Shown: one piece after another, positions 37,260 through 49,254 of the stretch | Position numbering within the stretch: position 1 is the stretch's first letter | Layout: each line of letters starts with the position of its first letter | Origin: Dasypus novemcinctus | Taxonomy: Eukaryota; Chordata; Mammalia; Cingulata; Dasypodidae | Reading direction: 5' to 3' | Assembly: GCF_030445035.2 (NCBI RefSeq) | Contig: NC_080694.1 | Coordinates: forward strand, 73,113,147-73,177,146 | DNA: 64,000 bases | Notes under the pieces: model-generated | Database searches by the model: none | Seen by the model: the letters and a program-made list of their open reading frames with translations, nothing else | Told to the model about the DNA's origin: nothing | Program-made: the position numbers and the translations under genes

Positions 37260-39721
37260 TTTCCCCCCTTTGCCAAAGTTTAACTTGCTAAGCTTTGGCA
37301 TAATTATTGTTGGAGCTATGAGGTGGATGGCTGTTTGTTGCTTTGATTGATTGTTTATCAATCTTTAGTGTAGCATCCAGGACTGTTTTTATAAGTTTTC
37401 ATTCTGGAAAGCAGAATCCTGGGGCAGGGGTCCCCTGAAGTCATCCTGGGGCCACTGACACTCATGTGGATTTCCAGACAGGTTCCAGATCTGTCTATTA
37501 ATTTTATTTTACCCTTAAAGAATTTACACCTTTAATTTAAAAGGGGTGCTGAAGGGAGATGATCTCTTTTCTGTAATTGCTTCCTGCTGGTCATGGGCTG
37601 TAGTCATTGCCTAATAAGGTGTAAAACTCTTGTTTTATTTTAACTGGAGGAAGATGGATCTGGCATTCTGTACAAAGTTAGATGAAGTCTTCATATGGTT
37701 AATAAGATGTTCATTCTGAAAGAAACAAACTTAATTAAAAATTTGAAATACCCATTTCTAAAAGAGGACACTGGACCACAGAGGCAGACAAGGTCAGGTG
37801 CTTACAAAGATGGTACTCCTTCTTAAAAGCTGGTGGGAACAGCATATATATACTTTTTAAAGTTATTTATCTTTAGAGAGAAATTGCAATAGATACTTAG
37901 CTTTGTTTGAAGACACATTTCAAGCTGTTTAATGATTGGCACTCATGTGCTCTGTCAGATGCTCCTGGTGAACTGGTACCCTTCAGCAACTGGTTTCATT
38001 CAGGATTAGTACACCAAGTTGGAAATTTTCTTAGTTTTTAGCTGTGGGAGTGATCAGAACTACAGAATAAAGGTTTTTTAAATTTTGGTTTTAATTGTAC
38101 AATTTCTAGTAATTTTAACTTGTTCAACAAGTGACTCATTATTAGCAAGCAAGCCTCATTTTTGCTACACAGTAGACTACAGTAGAATATAGTAAGTTGA
38201 CTGAGCCTGGCTGAGACTGCCACCTTATTCTATAGACATGTTTATTAACTGTTTAGAAAATGAATTTACTAGGAATTTAACATGTCTAATATACTTTTGC
38301 ACTTGATCCAAAATAGAAAAGGTTACATTATAATTATTAGGCATACATTTAGCACAGGATAAGAGTACATCACTTAATATTAATTAATGTATTACTTAAT
38401 GTAAAGGATTTAGAGCTGCATTAAATAGTTTTAAGTTTCAGGTTTGTAATACTTTACATGTTATCTCTCCATGAGAGCAGGCCATAATGCCAACTGTGTT
38501 TAAGTTTTACTTACAGTATCCTGGTATCACGGCTCCACTTAGCATGTTCTTCATGCAGTGAGCAAGTCACAGCATCCTTGATCCTAGAGAGATTTTCCAG
38601 TATTCTACTAGCCTGGTGCATAGTGTTCTCTGGCACTTTGGAACAGTGCCAGTCTGGAGGCAATATCCATTGTACACTTGGCTGTACCGAGTCATCATTG
38701 GCTGCTGCAGGAGCTTGAAACTGCAATGTAGCTTCCATCAACTTCAGGAGCAGAACTAGAGGCTGATATAGCAAATATTTTTAATTGAGGGGTCAGTGAC
38801 CAGCCCAGCCAATAACTCACATGGAGAGGCAACGTGCAATGTATTCAAGGCCTAGTTTGAATGCACAAAAGTGTTTGACAATGTTAAAGTTTATTCCTTG
38901 TTTTTATATATATTTTAAACAATTTAATGCAACACATATACCAAATGACTGTTTACTTACACAATTTTACTATGAAGATAACAGTAGGTACTTTAGTAAT
39001 AGAGGGAAAAAATTATTTTTCATTGTTAAAACAAAAACAAAAGATTCACAATAGAATCAAGATAACTTATTACTATTTACTTAAATATGCACCTTGCAGT
39101 GGCCTTCAGACAGGTTTTATTATCACCAAGTTATTTTTTGCAGCCAATACCAATCTAAGTTTTTAGTTAACAATGACTTCTAGAACTAAAACTATTTAAA
39201 TGTATTCAGTTTGGAAGATGTTTTACAAACTCTTTATAATTGACTACAACCACATTGACTAGCCACCTCATGTTTAAATAAACTTATTAAATTATAATTA
39301 CCAACCAAAGAAATTTACTCTATTTATTTAAGAAAGCATATCTACAATTTTTTTCCTTTAGCCTAATTTTACCAATGTGAACTTACAATTTCCATTACTT
39401 TAAAGATTTTGTACATATAATGTTAATTTAGTTTATAAGTTAACTATAGGAGATTACACTCAAGTTAAATAAAGTTGAAACCATTATAGTTTATGCAAGG
39501 AATGTCCTCTTTTATCCTTACAGGAAGCTAAAAAACTTCTTTTCTTTGTTTAAGTTATGAAAATGAATAATTTAAAAGCATATTGACTACTAGGCTTTAA
39601 AACACATTACACAATTAGTTAATTTGTTTAATCATAATCCAGGAAATATCTCTCCATAGTTTTTATGGACTTTTCTTTACTTACTGCAATTTGTCAATAG
39701 AGCCACTAATTACCTTTATTT

Positions 39722-40182
39722 TGTTGGGAAAAAAATCTTCTGGAAGAAAATAAGTCTCACCCAATTGTGGAGAAGAAAAAAATTTATTCTCAATCTTGCA
39801 AGAAGGGGCACAGAACCAGATATGGCTGGTGCCCCAAACACAAAGAAAAATGACACAATTTATACTCTTAAGCCTGGCATGCAAGCTCTTCCTCTGTTTC
39901 TCTATAGATTGGATACTTCAGAAGTTACAGTTTACCTGAGAAGATCTAACCTTCCTGCACAAGAGTTTGTGATTTAATTGCTTCCTCTATCACATCCCAA
40001 CCATTCTAGTTTTTACCTGCTCTCCTTTGTCAAATAAGGAATGGAATTTAGTGCTGAAATGGCACCGACCTAGCTCCTTCTTGGGTATCCATTCACTGCC
40101 CATAGGACTGGCCTAAGCTGGTCTCTGCTGCTGTCCAACCTGGGAGTGGGAGACTGAGGCAGCAGGCCACCAGGTTACACCA
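39722..40182 (-). mobile_element. Second LTR type nested in the retrovirus interior
   Basis: On the minus strand this stretch begins TGGTGTAACC, has a TATA-like box (AGTATAAATTG), then AATAAA about 90 bases later, and ends CCCAACA. The flanks attt (39,718) and atta (40,183) could be a 4-bp duplication. It is not similar to the host LTR family. It could instead be ordinary interior sequence with chance signals. Confidence 0.45.
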
Positions 40183-43020
40183 ATTAACATTTTTCTTCCT
40201 TTATGGGAAAACTAACCTAATCTTTGTTTTTTTACATTTTATGGCTAACAAAAGGTTTAAATTGGGAAATTACAGGGCAAACTGATTCTTAATTCCTTAG
40301 CCTAGTAGATAGATTTAATCTGCCACACCTAGTCTTGCCTTCAAAGCTCTTGCAAAGAGGGAGCCCTTCTACAATAGTTTCTATAATCAGATTTTATATG
40401 ACTTTTTCATCCTGCATAGTCTAATTTGGGCTCCAAGAATATTTATTTACATATATAACTGCATATTTAATTTTTAACAATTTGAATAGAACCCTTTTAA
40501 GAATTTTCATTTGTTAACTTGATATTATTATCCTGATGTATAAAGACATACACTGAGCAAATGGGCAGACACAAATAGAGTTAGACACAGAGCACAACTT
40601 ATTGATGTTACTTATAATTTGCATTATTTTATATACTGTTTAGCTTAATTTGGGTTTTAGAAATATATTACTTTGTAACTGCATATTTAACCTCAACAAT
40701 TTGAGCAAATAGGCAGACATGAATAGTTTGACAGAAAAACGTAACTTTAGTTACTTTAAACTTCTAATTTTTTACAAAATAAGTGTGACTGCAAAACATT
40801 TCAAAGACTCCTGAAACTTTTCTTAATTTTCACTATGACTGTGCAGTTTTACACTATGAAAGTGAAGTTTTATGCAAGAATTTTCCTTAATTAATGAATT
40901 GTAACCAAATTGTTCCCAATGCTCCAACACAATTCTCTTTGTTTCAGAACTTTATATTTTACTTTGAATTTAGCAGAATTTTGAAAAGCAACAAAACTAA
41001 TTCTATGTATATTCACTGAGGCTATTGGAAGCCTCAGGGAGACAAACTGGTTTCTCTCATGAATTACCACTCCTAAGAACACTTTCAGTCAAGGCAGGAG
41101 ACTCCCATTATTTCCCCCAGTTCTGGACTATAGGGGCAGAAGCTATTATGAAATAACTAGGCAAAGGAAAGGAGTGAGGTTAGGCTTGAAGTAACCATAA
41201 ACAAAGGAAAGGTTAGTTTAGAATTTATGCTTAAATAATAGTTTCAGGCTAAATTCATCCAGCTATAATTTCAGTTATTATCTTTCCACTGTTTTATAAT
41301 ATAAATGCATTTATAAATGATCTTAACTCAGTTACAGTTTTTATTAATTTTTTAACCTTAAGGTGAATTAGATACCTTTATTAATTAAACTACAAGAATT
41401 TTATTAATAACAATTTTTTGGAGTTTTGGTTTTTCTTAGTAATGGAACAAATTTTCATCTGCAAGTTATGCATTTAATTCACCAGCAAGAGAGTATTGGC
41501 ATTTAAAGATTCATTTTAAACTACCTTTTTACCATGAATTCTTAGGCGCCAGCAACTGACAAAAGTCAAACATAGATTTTAAAGTGGTGTTTCATTCCTT
41601 TTTTTCTTCCTCTGAAGATTCACAACCCTGAAGTTCCCAGCCAGACCACTGAAAAGGCTATCAAGTGATTAGTGGTCTATTGTTTCAAGCCATAGCTTAT
41701 TTTCTTCAGATGATTTTACAGTTCTAAAACATTCCAAAGTATTTCTACAGTCTTACAGAGAGAGAGATTTTGGCCTTGACATCCTAGGGAGGGAATTTTA
41801 TTGTATTTATTTTGATTCTGCTTTTCACCCCCTTCACTTCCCCCCCTTCCAGGCAGTCAGGTGCACAACAATCAAATAGGAATGTGGCTTATGAATAGAA
41901 GGTGTGGACTCACTGGACAGGGGCGAGCTGCTCCCCCCTTTCCAGCTTTCTGCCAAAATGTGCAGACAGAACCTACTCAAATTCAGCAACTCTCCTGGAG
42001 ACCAAGCCACCCTGACTGGGACAGCCCCAACAAACAAGTGTGTGGTGCGGACAGATGGCCTCCAAGCCCTGGCAAAGGGGCAGAGCATGCACAAACATCT
42101 AGACTCCGCAAACATCCAGACTCCTCAGTTTTGCCCTATAATCATTTCACCCCCTTGCCAATGGCAAGGGAGGGTTCCAGCTCAACTGAATTCTACTTTA
42201 CATAACCACACAACTCCAACACTAGCATTGAGCTGACACAGACAGAAGCACAAAGGTCACTAATCTGACCCACAAGTTCTATATATATTTTTTCAGCATG
42301 GCTGCCCCCACAGCCATCACAAACCTTAGAACACTTAACATTTGGTATAAAGTGAATTCATTCACAATTTAGTACCATAACAAAAGATTTCAGCTAGACT
42401 TTTTTCACTGTTTAACTTTATACCCTGACCAAGCTTCACTAGAAAAGCCGATCCATTTTCCTGTAACCAAGTTTTTTTTTTAATCCAGACCAATTTCCAA
42501 GATGTTATGACCCGAACCTATAAACACCCCTTCCTATTATAATCAAGCCTCCACTTCTTTAGTGGATATAAGACCAGTACTAGATTCTAACATGCAGTTA
42601 GACAAACCTAAAACACCAGGGATTTTTCCTGGCTTTTCTCCTTTTTCCAGACCTAGAGAGAATGGCTTCCCCCAAATTTTCTGGGGCTACTAGGGTTCTC
42701 TCAGGAGGTGATCAGCCTCCCCTTCCTAGCAATTAAAGCTAGGGCTTTCCAGACTGTGCTCACCTGGGGAGTCTTACCTTCTTCCATGTTCGGAGTTCTT
42801 TTTCATTCCCAGAATCTTTCTCTTCAGACATTCCATTGCCCTTGATTTTTGTCAGGAGGATTCTGGTGGAGCTCACATCTTTTCTGGATTAAATTTAATC
42901 CAGAGGTGCCCAGATTTGGGGTTCACTCAAGTCCTCCCGGCTTCCTTGGGGATTTGGAAGGGGCAGCAAAATGCTACCGTCTCTGGCCTTCATTTTCAGT
43001 CCTGCCACAGTCGCTGAACA

Positions 43021-43499
43021 TGTTGTAGAATTTGAGAGAGGTTCAATTATTTGTGTATAGGGAGGCCAGGACTCAGGAATGATTTTGAGAAGGAAAAATG
43101 GTTTATCGATGGCCGGCCAGACGTCAGGAGCTTTCTGTTTCAATCCTGAACCCTGAACAAGACTTTCAAGTTTCTTTTATACAGAGAGGAAAGGTTAAAT
43201 GGTCCTTTTGTTTCAGTTCTCAATAGGCTTGAATTAGGATATATATCTTCCACATCTTAGGTAAGCTTTTAGCATGGACTTCATACATTTTAGATAAGCT
43301 TTTAGCATATTTGGTTTGCATTTCCCCTGAATACTTAAGGTTTATAGACCTTGAATTGTTAAACTGTTTCCTGGGACTGGAGTCATTGCCATGGTCACCA
43401 AGGGCAGGACTGCAGCCTCTTACTGTTTCACACCCCCAAGTCAGACAGCTTAGGTTATCTACAAAGAGATGAAGAGCCTCCCACCCATAGCCCACATCA
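43021..43499 (-). repeat. 5' LTR of the endogenous retrovirus
   Basis: A 479-bp partner of the LTR at 36,782-37,259, same orientation, with one 1-bp insertion and about 30 differences in total. The putative leader on its minus-strand downstream side (below 43,021) contains a perfect 20-bp palindrome at 42,884-42,903. Confidence 0.92.
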
Positions 43500-43503
43500 G
43501 GCA

Positions 43504-43900
43504 TGCTCAATTTGAAAGGTGTAATGACTGGAATGAAATTTTCACTAGAGGAATTCAAAAGCAGATTTGAACAGACATTTACAATGAGTAAATTTGAAGA
43601 CAGGTCAATTAAGATTTTACAGTCTAAGGAACAGAAAGTGAAAAGAATGAAGAAAGGACAGAGCCTTAAATCTGTGGAACATCGTCAAACATATCAACAC
43701 ATAATGAGAGTCCCTGAATGAGAGCAGAGCCAAACAGGAGGTGAAAAAATACTTTTTGAAATAATGGCTGAAAACTTCCTGCATTTAATGGAAAAACTGT
43801 AAATATTCTGAGAGGTCCAAGAGTTCTCAATTGCTGTAAATGCAAATTCCAAATAAGCTTGATTGAAAAGATGGCAGAGAGCAAAAAAGAAAATAAAGCG
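43504..43900 (+). pseudogene. Old L1 ORF1 remnant
   Basis: Continuation of the sense L1 seen at 34,850-36,188. The ORF1-like frame at 43,503-43,721 includes QSKEQKVKRMKKGQSLKSV, a charged pattern typical of the L1 ORF1 region. It is broken by stops and cut by the retroviral insertion. Confidence 0.6.
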
Positions 43901-44255
43901 AAGTTTCTAAGGTTAGAGCATGGCTGCTGGGGCTGAGAAGAGTGAGGCTGGTGGAACTATTTCAGAGTGAAGGAGAGGCTAGTCTGAGGACAGGAGGTTA
44001 CAGGTGATGGGCATCCAGATTGTGTTTGGATTTAGAAGCCATGGCAAAAAAAAAATTTGGATTCTGGGTGGAGCCATTGCTGGCTTTTCGGGAAAGTGGC
44101 ATGATCTGATTTATACTTTAAAGGATTACTCTAGGTATTGTGGAGGCAAAAGCCTATAACAGGGAAGGATTAGTTCAATTTGGAGACTGCTGCAATCACT
44201 CCAGTGAGAGGCAATGGCTCACAGCAGGGGAGGGAGACATCATCAGTTGTTGTAT

Positions 44256-44725
44256 TGTTGTAGAATTTGAGAGAGGTTCAATTATTTGAAAGGCTGGGAC
44301 TCAGAAATGATTTTGAGAAGGAAAAATTATTTATTGATGGCTGGCCTAACTTGGGAGCTTTCTGTTTGAAACCCGAGCCTTGAACAAGACTTTTCAAGTT
44401 CCTTTTATACAGGGTAAGGGCTAAATGGTTCTTTGTTTCAGTGCTCAATAGGTTTGAATTAGAATATGTCTTCCATATCTTAGGTAAGCTTTTATCATGG
44501 ACTTCATACATTCTAGATAAGCTTTTAGCACATTTGGTTTGCATTTTCCTTGAATATTTAAAGTCTATAGAGTTCGCATTGCTAAACTGTTTTTCCGGGA
44601 CTAGAGTCGTTGCCATGGTTACTAAGGGCAGGACTGCAGCCTCTTACCGTCCCGCACCCACACGTCACAGACAACTTAAGTTATCTACAAAGAGATGAAG
44701 AGCCTCCCACCCATAGCCCACATCA
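44256..44725 (-). mobile_element. Solo LTR, class I-like ERV family (B)
   Basis: A 470-bp LTR of the same family and orientation as the retrovirus LTRs, with a perfect 4-bp duplication gtat (44,252-44,255 and 44,726-44,729). Confidence 0.92.
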
Positions 44726-44839
44726 GTATTCTGGATATTTAGGTCATGAATCATCTCCTGGTGACTCCTATGATGTGTGAGAGAATGACCCATGCTTTTC
44801 AGTGAGGGATGCAACAGCAAACAGATTTGAAGAAGAGTG

Positions 44840-45600
44840 TCAGGTTTCCGTGCTGCCATAACAGGTTACCTCAAATTTAGTGGCTTAAAACAACACAAAT
44901 TTACTGTCTTACAGTATTGACATCCAAAATTAGTCTCCAGGGGCTAAAATCAAAGTGTTAGAGGCACCTTTTCTTCTGGAGACTCTAGGGGAGTGTAAGT
45001 TTCCTGCTCATTTGTGTTTTTGTCCAGATTCAGTTCATTGTGGTTGTAAAACTGAGGCCCCCACTTTCTCAGTGCCAATGTACTGAAGGCCATAAGCTTC
45101 TAGAAGCAATCCTGTGCTAGAGGCCCTTGTCATCCATGCCCCAAAAGTCACAAAGTGTAGGCTGTGTCCTTGTCACATTCCCTCTCTTGGACTGCATTTT
45201 GACAGGTTCTCCACTTTTGAGGACTATTTGGATCCACTCACATAATTTGGGAAAATCCGCCATCTCAAGATGCAAGCTCTAATAACACATGCAAACACAG
45301 TTTTCAATGTACGGTGACATACTTGCAGGTTCTGGGGATCAGGACGTCATCATTCCTGTGGGCCCAATAATTTTACCCCCAAAGGAAGGCCCTTCATGGA
45401 GTGGTTCTCTCAGGGGAATGCCAAGAGTAAATTCTTAATCAGATTAAATTATATACCCAAGTGGAGTAAGCACCTGGCACACAAGTCTGAACTGAGGAGG
45501 AGGGTCTGTGCTGGGAGATGGCACCTTTGGAGGAAACATAGACAAGGGACTGAGCGGGCAGCCTCATGTACAGCAGGTTAGAGAAATCACCAGGAATGAC
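44840..45600. repeat. Ancient interspersed repeat plus unassigned sequence
   Basis: The start (ctgccataacaggttacc, then gtggcttaaaacaac) and middle resemble a common mammal-wide repeat whose family name I cannot assign. A diverged paralogous copy lies at 56,040-56,440. No gene is visible. Confidence 0.5.
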
Positions 45601-45621
45601 GTTTTGATTTTACACATTCAC

Positions 45622-46187
45622 ATTTGTTTGTGTTTAGATGGTACTGGGAATTGAATCTGGTGATGTAGGCTATGGGTGGGAGGCTGTTCATATTTTCATA
45701 GATAACCTGAGCGGTATGTTTTCTGAACAGTGCATTTGGGACAGTGAGAACTGCAGCCCTGCCCTTGGTAACCATGACAACTCCAGTCCCCGGAGAAACA
45801 GTATATAAATGCAAACTCTATAAACTTTAAATATGCAAACCAAATGTGCTAAAAGCTTATCTAGAATGTATGAAGTCATGCTTAAAGCTTACCTAGGATG
45901 TGGAAGATATATGCTAATTCAAACCTATTGAGCACTGAAACAAAGAACCATTTGGCCCTTCCTCTGTATAAGAGGAGCTCAAAAATTTTGTTTGGGGCTT
46001 GGCTTAAATTTAAGAATGAGAAGCTCCGAGCTCTACCAGTCATAAAGAAACCTTTTCCTTCCCCAAAATTATTCCCCAGTCCTGGCCTTTCTATACACAA
46101 ATAATTGAACCTCCCTTGACTTCTACAACACTAGGGCCTAGTACATGGGAAGCAAAGGCCTAACCACTGAGCTACATCTGCTCCCCT
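45622..46187 (-). mobile_element. tRNA-head SINE split by an LTR
   Basis: The two halves are 45,622-45,660 (T-rich tail and B-box half, ggaattgaatc) and 46,131-46,187 (A-box half, actgagctacatctgctcccc). Joined without the LTR they form a DAS-type tRNA head on the minus strand, interrupted just ahead of its B box. Confidence 0.85.
45661..46130 (+). mobile_element. Solo LTR, class I-like ERV family (C), plus strand
   Basis: A 470-bp member of the same LTR family but in the opposite orientation, starting tgatgtagg and ending cttctacaaca. The flanks ctgg/ctag are a 4-bp duplication with one mismatch, made inside a SINE. Confidence 0.9.
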
Positions 46188-47339
46188 CACTCTAAGTTTT
46201 AAGGTCCATGTTTCCTTGGTTCGCTTAAAAATTCATTTATTACATCCTTACTCCTGTTTCCTATTGATTATATTACTTACTGAAAATAGGGAGCAAATAA
46301 CCCAATTATGTGGATTTGGGTAGTCAAAAGTTTCATTTTAGACATTTCAATTTAGTGAGTGTATAGGTGGGTCACATTATAGAATTGACTTCTATTTAAG
46401 CACTTTTTCATATATTTATAAGCCATTTGAATATTCTCTTTTGAAACATGTCTAGTCAAGCATTTTGCTCATTTTTCTACTAGGCCACTCCTTTAGTGCA
46501 TTTGGGTGCTATGAATCTTTAGTGCATTTGGGTGCTACGTTCTCTGTCAGACTGATAGATGGCAAATATATTCTCCCACTCCTAAGCTGGCTTTTTATTT
46601 CCTTGATAGTGCTTTGAAGTATGGGACTTCACATGGATTCTTTCAATTTTTTTAATCCTGAAACTTATCCAAATGAGGTTATTAAGTTTTAAGAATTAAA
46701 GATGAACAAACCTTTTTAAGAAATTAAGTATCAGGATTACATGTGGCATTTTGCCTCACTAATTTGTTACTACTTCAAGTATAAACATACTGAATATATA
46801 ACATTTTCTGACATTATTATGGGAATCAAAAAAAAATCATTGAATTTATTTCAGTTTAGCAAATGGTTATAAATTTTTTAATTTCCATGAACACTATCAT
46901 CCACGTCAAAAGAATCTGTCTATTTGTGGACTCCACAAGAGATCTAACAACTTTCAATTCTGGAGGAAAACTGTTGGTAAGTTTGTTACTATGTAAAGTC
47001 TTGAAGCAAATGAAGAACCATTAAATAGAAACACTAATCAAAAGAAAAAATTACATGAAAAATCCTAAAAAATCAACAAGTTATTTGGAAAGTATCAAAT
47101 TGAATTGATGAATTATTTATGACTCTAATTATATGATCCAGGATCAGTTTATATTTTAGTTCAGTTAAAGGATAAAAGGATAATTATTAAATAAGTTATT
47201 TCATTGCACTGGTTGTTAAGTATTCTTCATGACACATCTGGATGTATACCATCAGAAATATTTGCTTCAGCTGGTTGCTCCAGAGATATAACCACACTGA
47301 TATCAATTAGTATTCTAAATCTTGTTTTGAGAGTTTCAA

Positions 47340-47960
47340 ATGTTCTCCACTGGTATACAGGCAAATCCAATCACAATGAAGAGCAGGGCAACAATTACAC
47401 CTTTAAATTTTTTTTCAGTTCAGGCTACAATAGAACTTCTTTATTATCTCCCTCTGTCTGCATACAGACTTCTTTCACTCCTTTCCTTTATCTTCAAGCA
47501 TTCTAGCTTTACCCTAGGATCACAATTTTAACCCACTCCCTTCTGTTAGATCATTCCTTTGGGGGGAGTAGTTATTTTTTACAATGAAATTACAAAGGAA
47601 ATGTCCCATCAAACCTCCTCAAGGCATTTTTACAGAAGATGAATAAATTTCAGACCAACTTACAAGATATTAAGACTAAAAAGAAAGTCATGTTAATTAA
47701 AATACACTGTTACTGGCACAAAAACAGAAGAGTCACTGGAGCAAAATAGAAAGGGGTGGAACAGATAGTATATTTCAGAGGAGTTGGAACATTTAACAAT
47801 GGCATCACACATCTGTGAAGAAAGAAAAGCTAGTCTTACTCTGCACAAAGTAGCCAATTCTGGCTGATTATCTCCCAGCATAAGGAAATGAAATTCTAAA
47901 AGGACTAGAGAGGTAAATAGCAAATCTAACTCTCAAAAGGTAAAAAGCAGGGCCAGCTCC
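47340..47960 (+). repeat. Block shared by units 2, 3 and 4
   Basis: Aligns with 56,440-57,018 and 58,550-58,940; a good anchor is aatggcatcacacatctgtgaag (47,799), present in all three with at most a base or two changed. I see no gene in it. It marks three tandem units and is absent from unit 1. Confidence 0.8.
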
Positions 47961-48018
47961 ATAATTTGTGGGAATTGGTGCAAAATAAAAGGGAATTCTT
48001 TGGTCAAGTATTAAGAAG

Positions 48019-48348
48019 TGTTGTGGGAAACTGGCTTACCTGTTTGTTGCTTCCTGTTATTGTAGATGATGTTGCAATTGCTTCCTGTTATTATAAATGT
48101 TACCTTATTGTAAATGTTGCAGTTGTTTCCTGTTATTGTAAATGTTGCAGTTCTGAAAGCAAACAGCTGCTCATTAGTTTCTAAATAAATATGATGTGGA
48201 AACTAGGGTTCAGGTTCTTAGTTCCAGAAGCTGTGAGTCCCCTGATTCCATCTTTACCTCCTCTCTTGTGTCTTCTCTCTGTCCTTTATTTTGTAAAGAT
48301 CTGCTTTGCCTTCCCTTCAAGGCAACTGACTCCTGACTTAGCACAGCA
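48019..48348 (+). mobile_element. Solo LTR, class II-like ERV
   Basis: A 330-bp sequence from tgttgtggg to cacagca, flanked by a perfect 6-bp duplication aagaag (48,013-48,018 and 48,349-48,354), the length expected for class II (betaretrovirus-like) elements. The left half holds about three imperfect repeats of a unit containing gcttcctgttattg (48,043-48,157), and an aataaa lies near 48,184. The corresponding region of unit 4 (near 58,935) appears to lack it. Confidence 0.85.
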
Positions 48349-49254
48349 AAGAAGTGTATTAAGATGGTGACAGCAAAGTTTTAAACCAGAAATGTGGGGC
48401 CATCTTATCACAGAGCTCTGTGTAACTCTGTAGGTTTCAAGTCCATGAAGCTGGCCTTGCTAATACAAGAAAATTTAAGATATTATCATTATGACTAAAG
48501 GAGGGTAATTAATTCATAAACAAGACCCCAGAATGACCAAACATAAAGAGGACAATTGCTGTTCATGACCTCATCAAAAAAACAGACCATTACTCTACAA
48601 ATGAAACTGTTGAAAAAAATTAACATACTGACATTTCAAAAAACATGGAGATGACATGGCAGTTGTCTCTAGAACTAGAGAGCCTCAGACCTAATCTTAG
48701 TTCCAGAATTAATCTCAAGAAACTGAGACATTTACTTAACTCCCCTAACCATCAGTTTTCTTGCATTAAAATGGTAATGGTGTCAGGACTTTCTTTGCAG
48801 GGTTTTTGTAATCAATAAGTGAACTAATATGCATTAACAAAGAACAATATCTTACACTTACAAAACAAACAGTAAACCTTATTTGTTTTTATCATATTTG
48901 CAAAATATTAAAAAATGGTGATATTAATATGATGACTACAAACTGAACTCTCCTTTAAAACAATAAAAATGGAAGCAAAACAAAGAGGGAAAAAGAACTC
49001 TGCATTTATAACACTTACTAGAAAGTTTGTCTAGATGGCAAGATTACATGGCAATGATCTTTGGATGAAAAAGATAGTATTTTCTTACCTAAAGAATACA
49101 GCAAGATTTGGGGATACATACTGGATATTTCCCCACAGAGAAACGTGATCTTTTAGATCACAAAATTAAAAGAAATATATTAGTGTTAGTATCATAGTTC
49201 CATAGTAAAGAGTCAGGTTTGGCAGGGACATAAAGCAATCCTACTTCTCTTGAT

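Larger units (their letters stand above)
36782..43499 (-). mobile_element. Endogenous retrovirus with two LTRs, no readable genes
   Basis: A 6.7-kb provirus on the minus strand with LTRs at 43,021-43,499 (5') and 36,782-37,259 (3'). Orientation rests on three marks seen on the minus strand: a TATA-like box then AATAAA in the LTR, and a polypurine tract (AAAGGGGGGAAA) directly next to the 3' LTR at 37,260-37,271. The flanks ggta (36,778) and ggca (43,500) fit a 4-bp duplication with one change. The LTRs differ at about 30 of 478 positions by my count, so it is not recent. The 5.8-kb interior has no frame longer than about 115 codons and I recognise no gag, pol or env. No clear TGG-starting primer site abuts the 5' LTR. 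It is a dead or non-autonomous element. Confidence 0.88.

Noticed and set aside
41834-42236. Frames of 93-114 residues inside the retrovirus
   Set aside because: They overlap one another on both strands and show no gag, pol or env motif that I can recognise.
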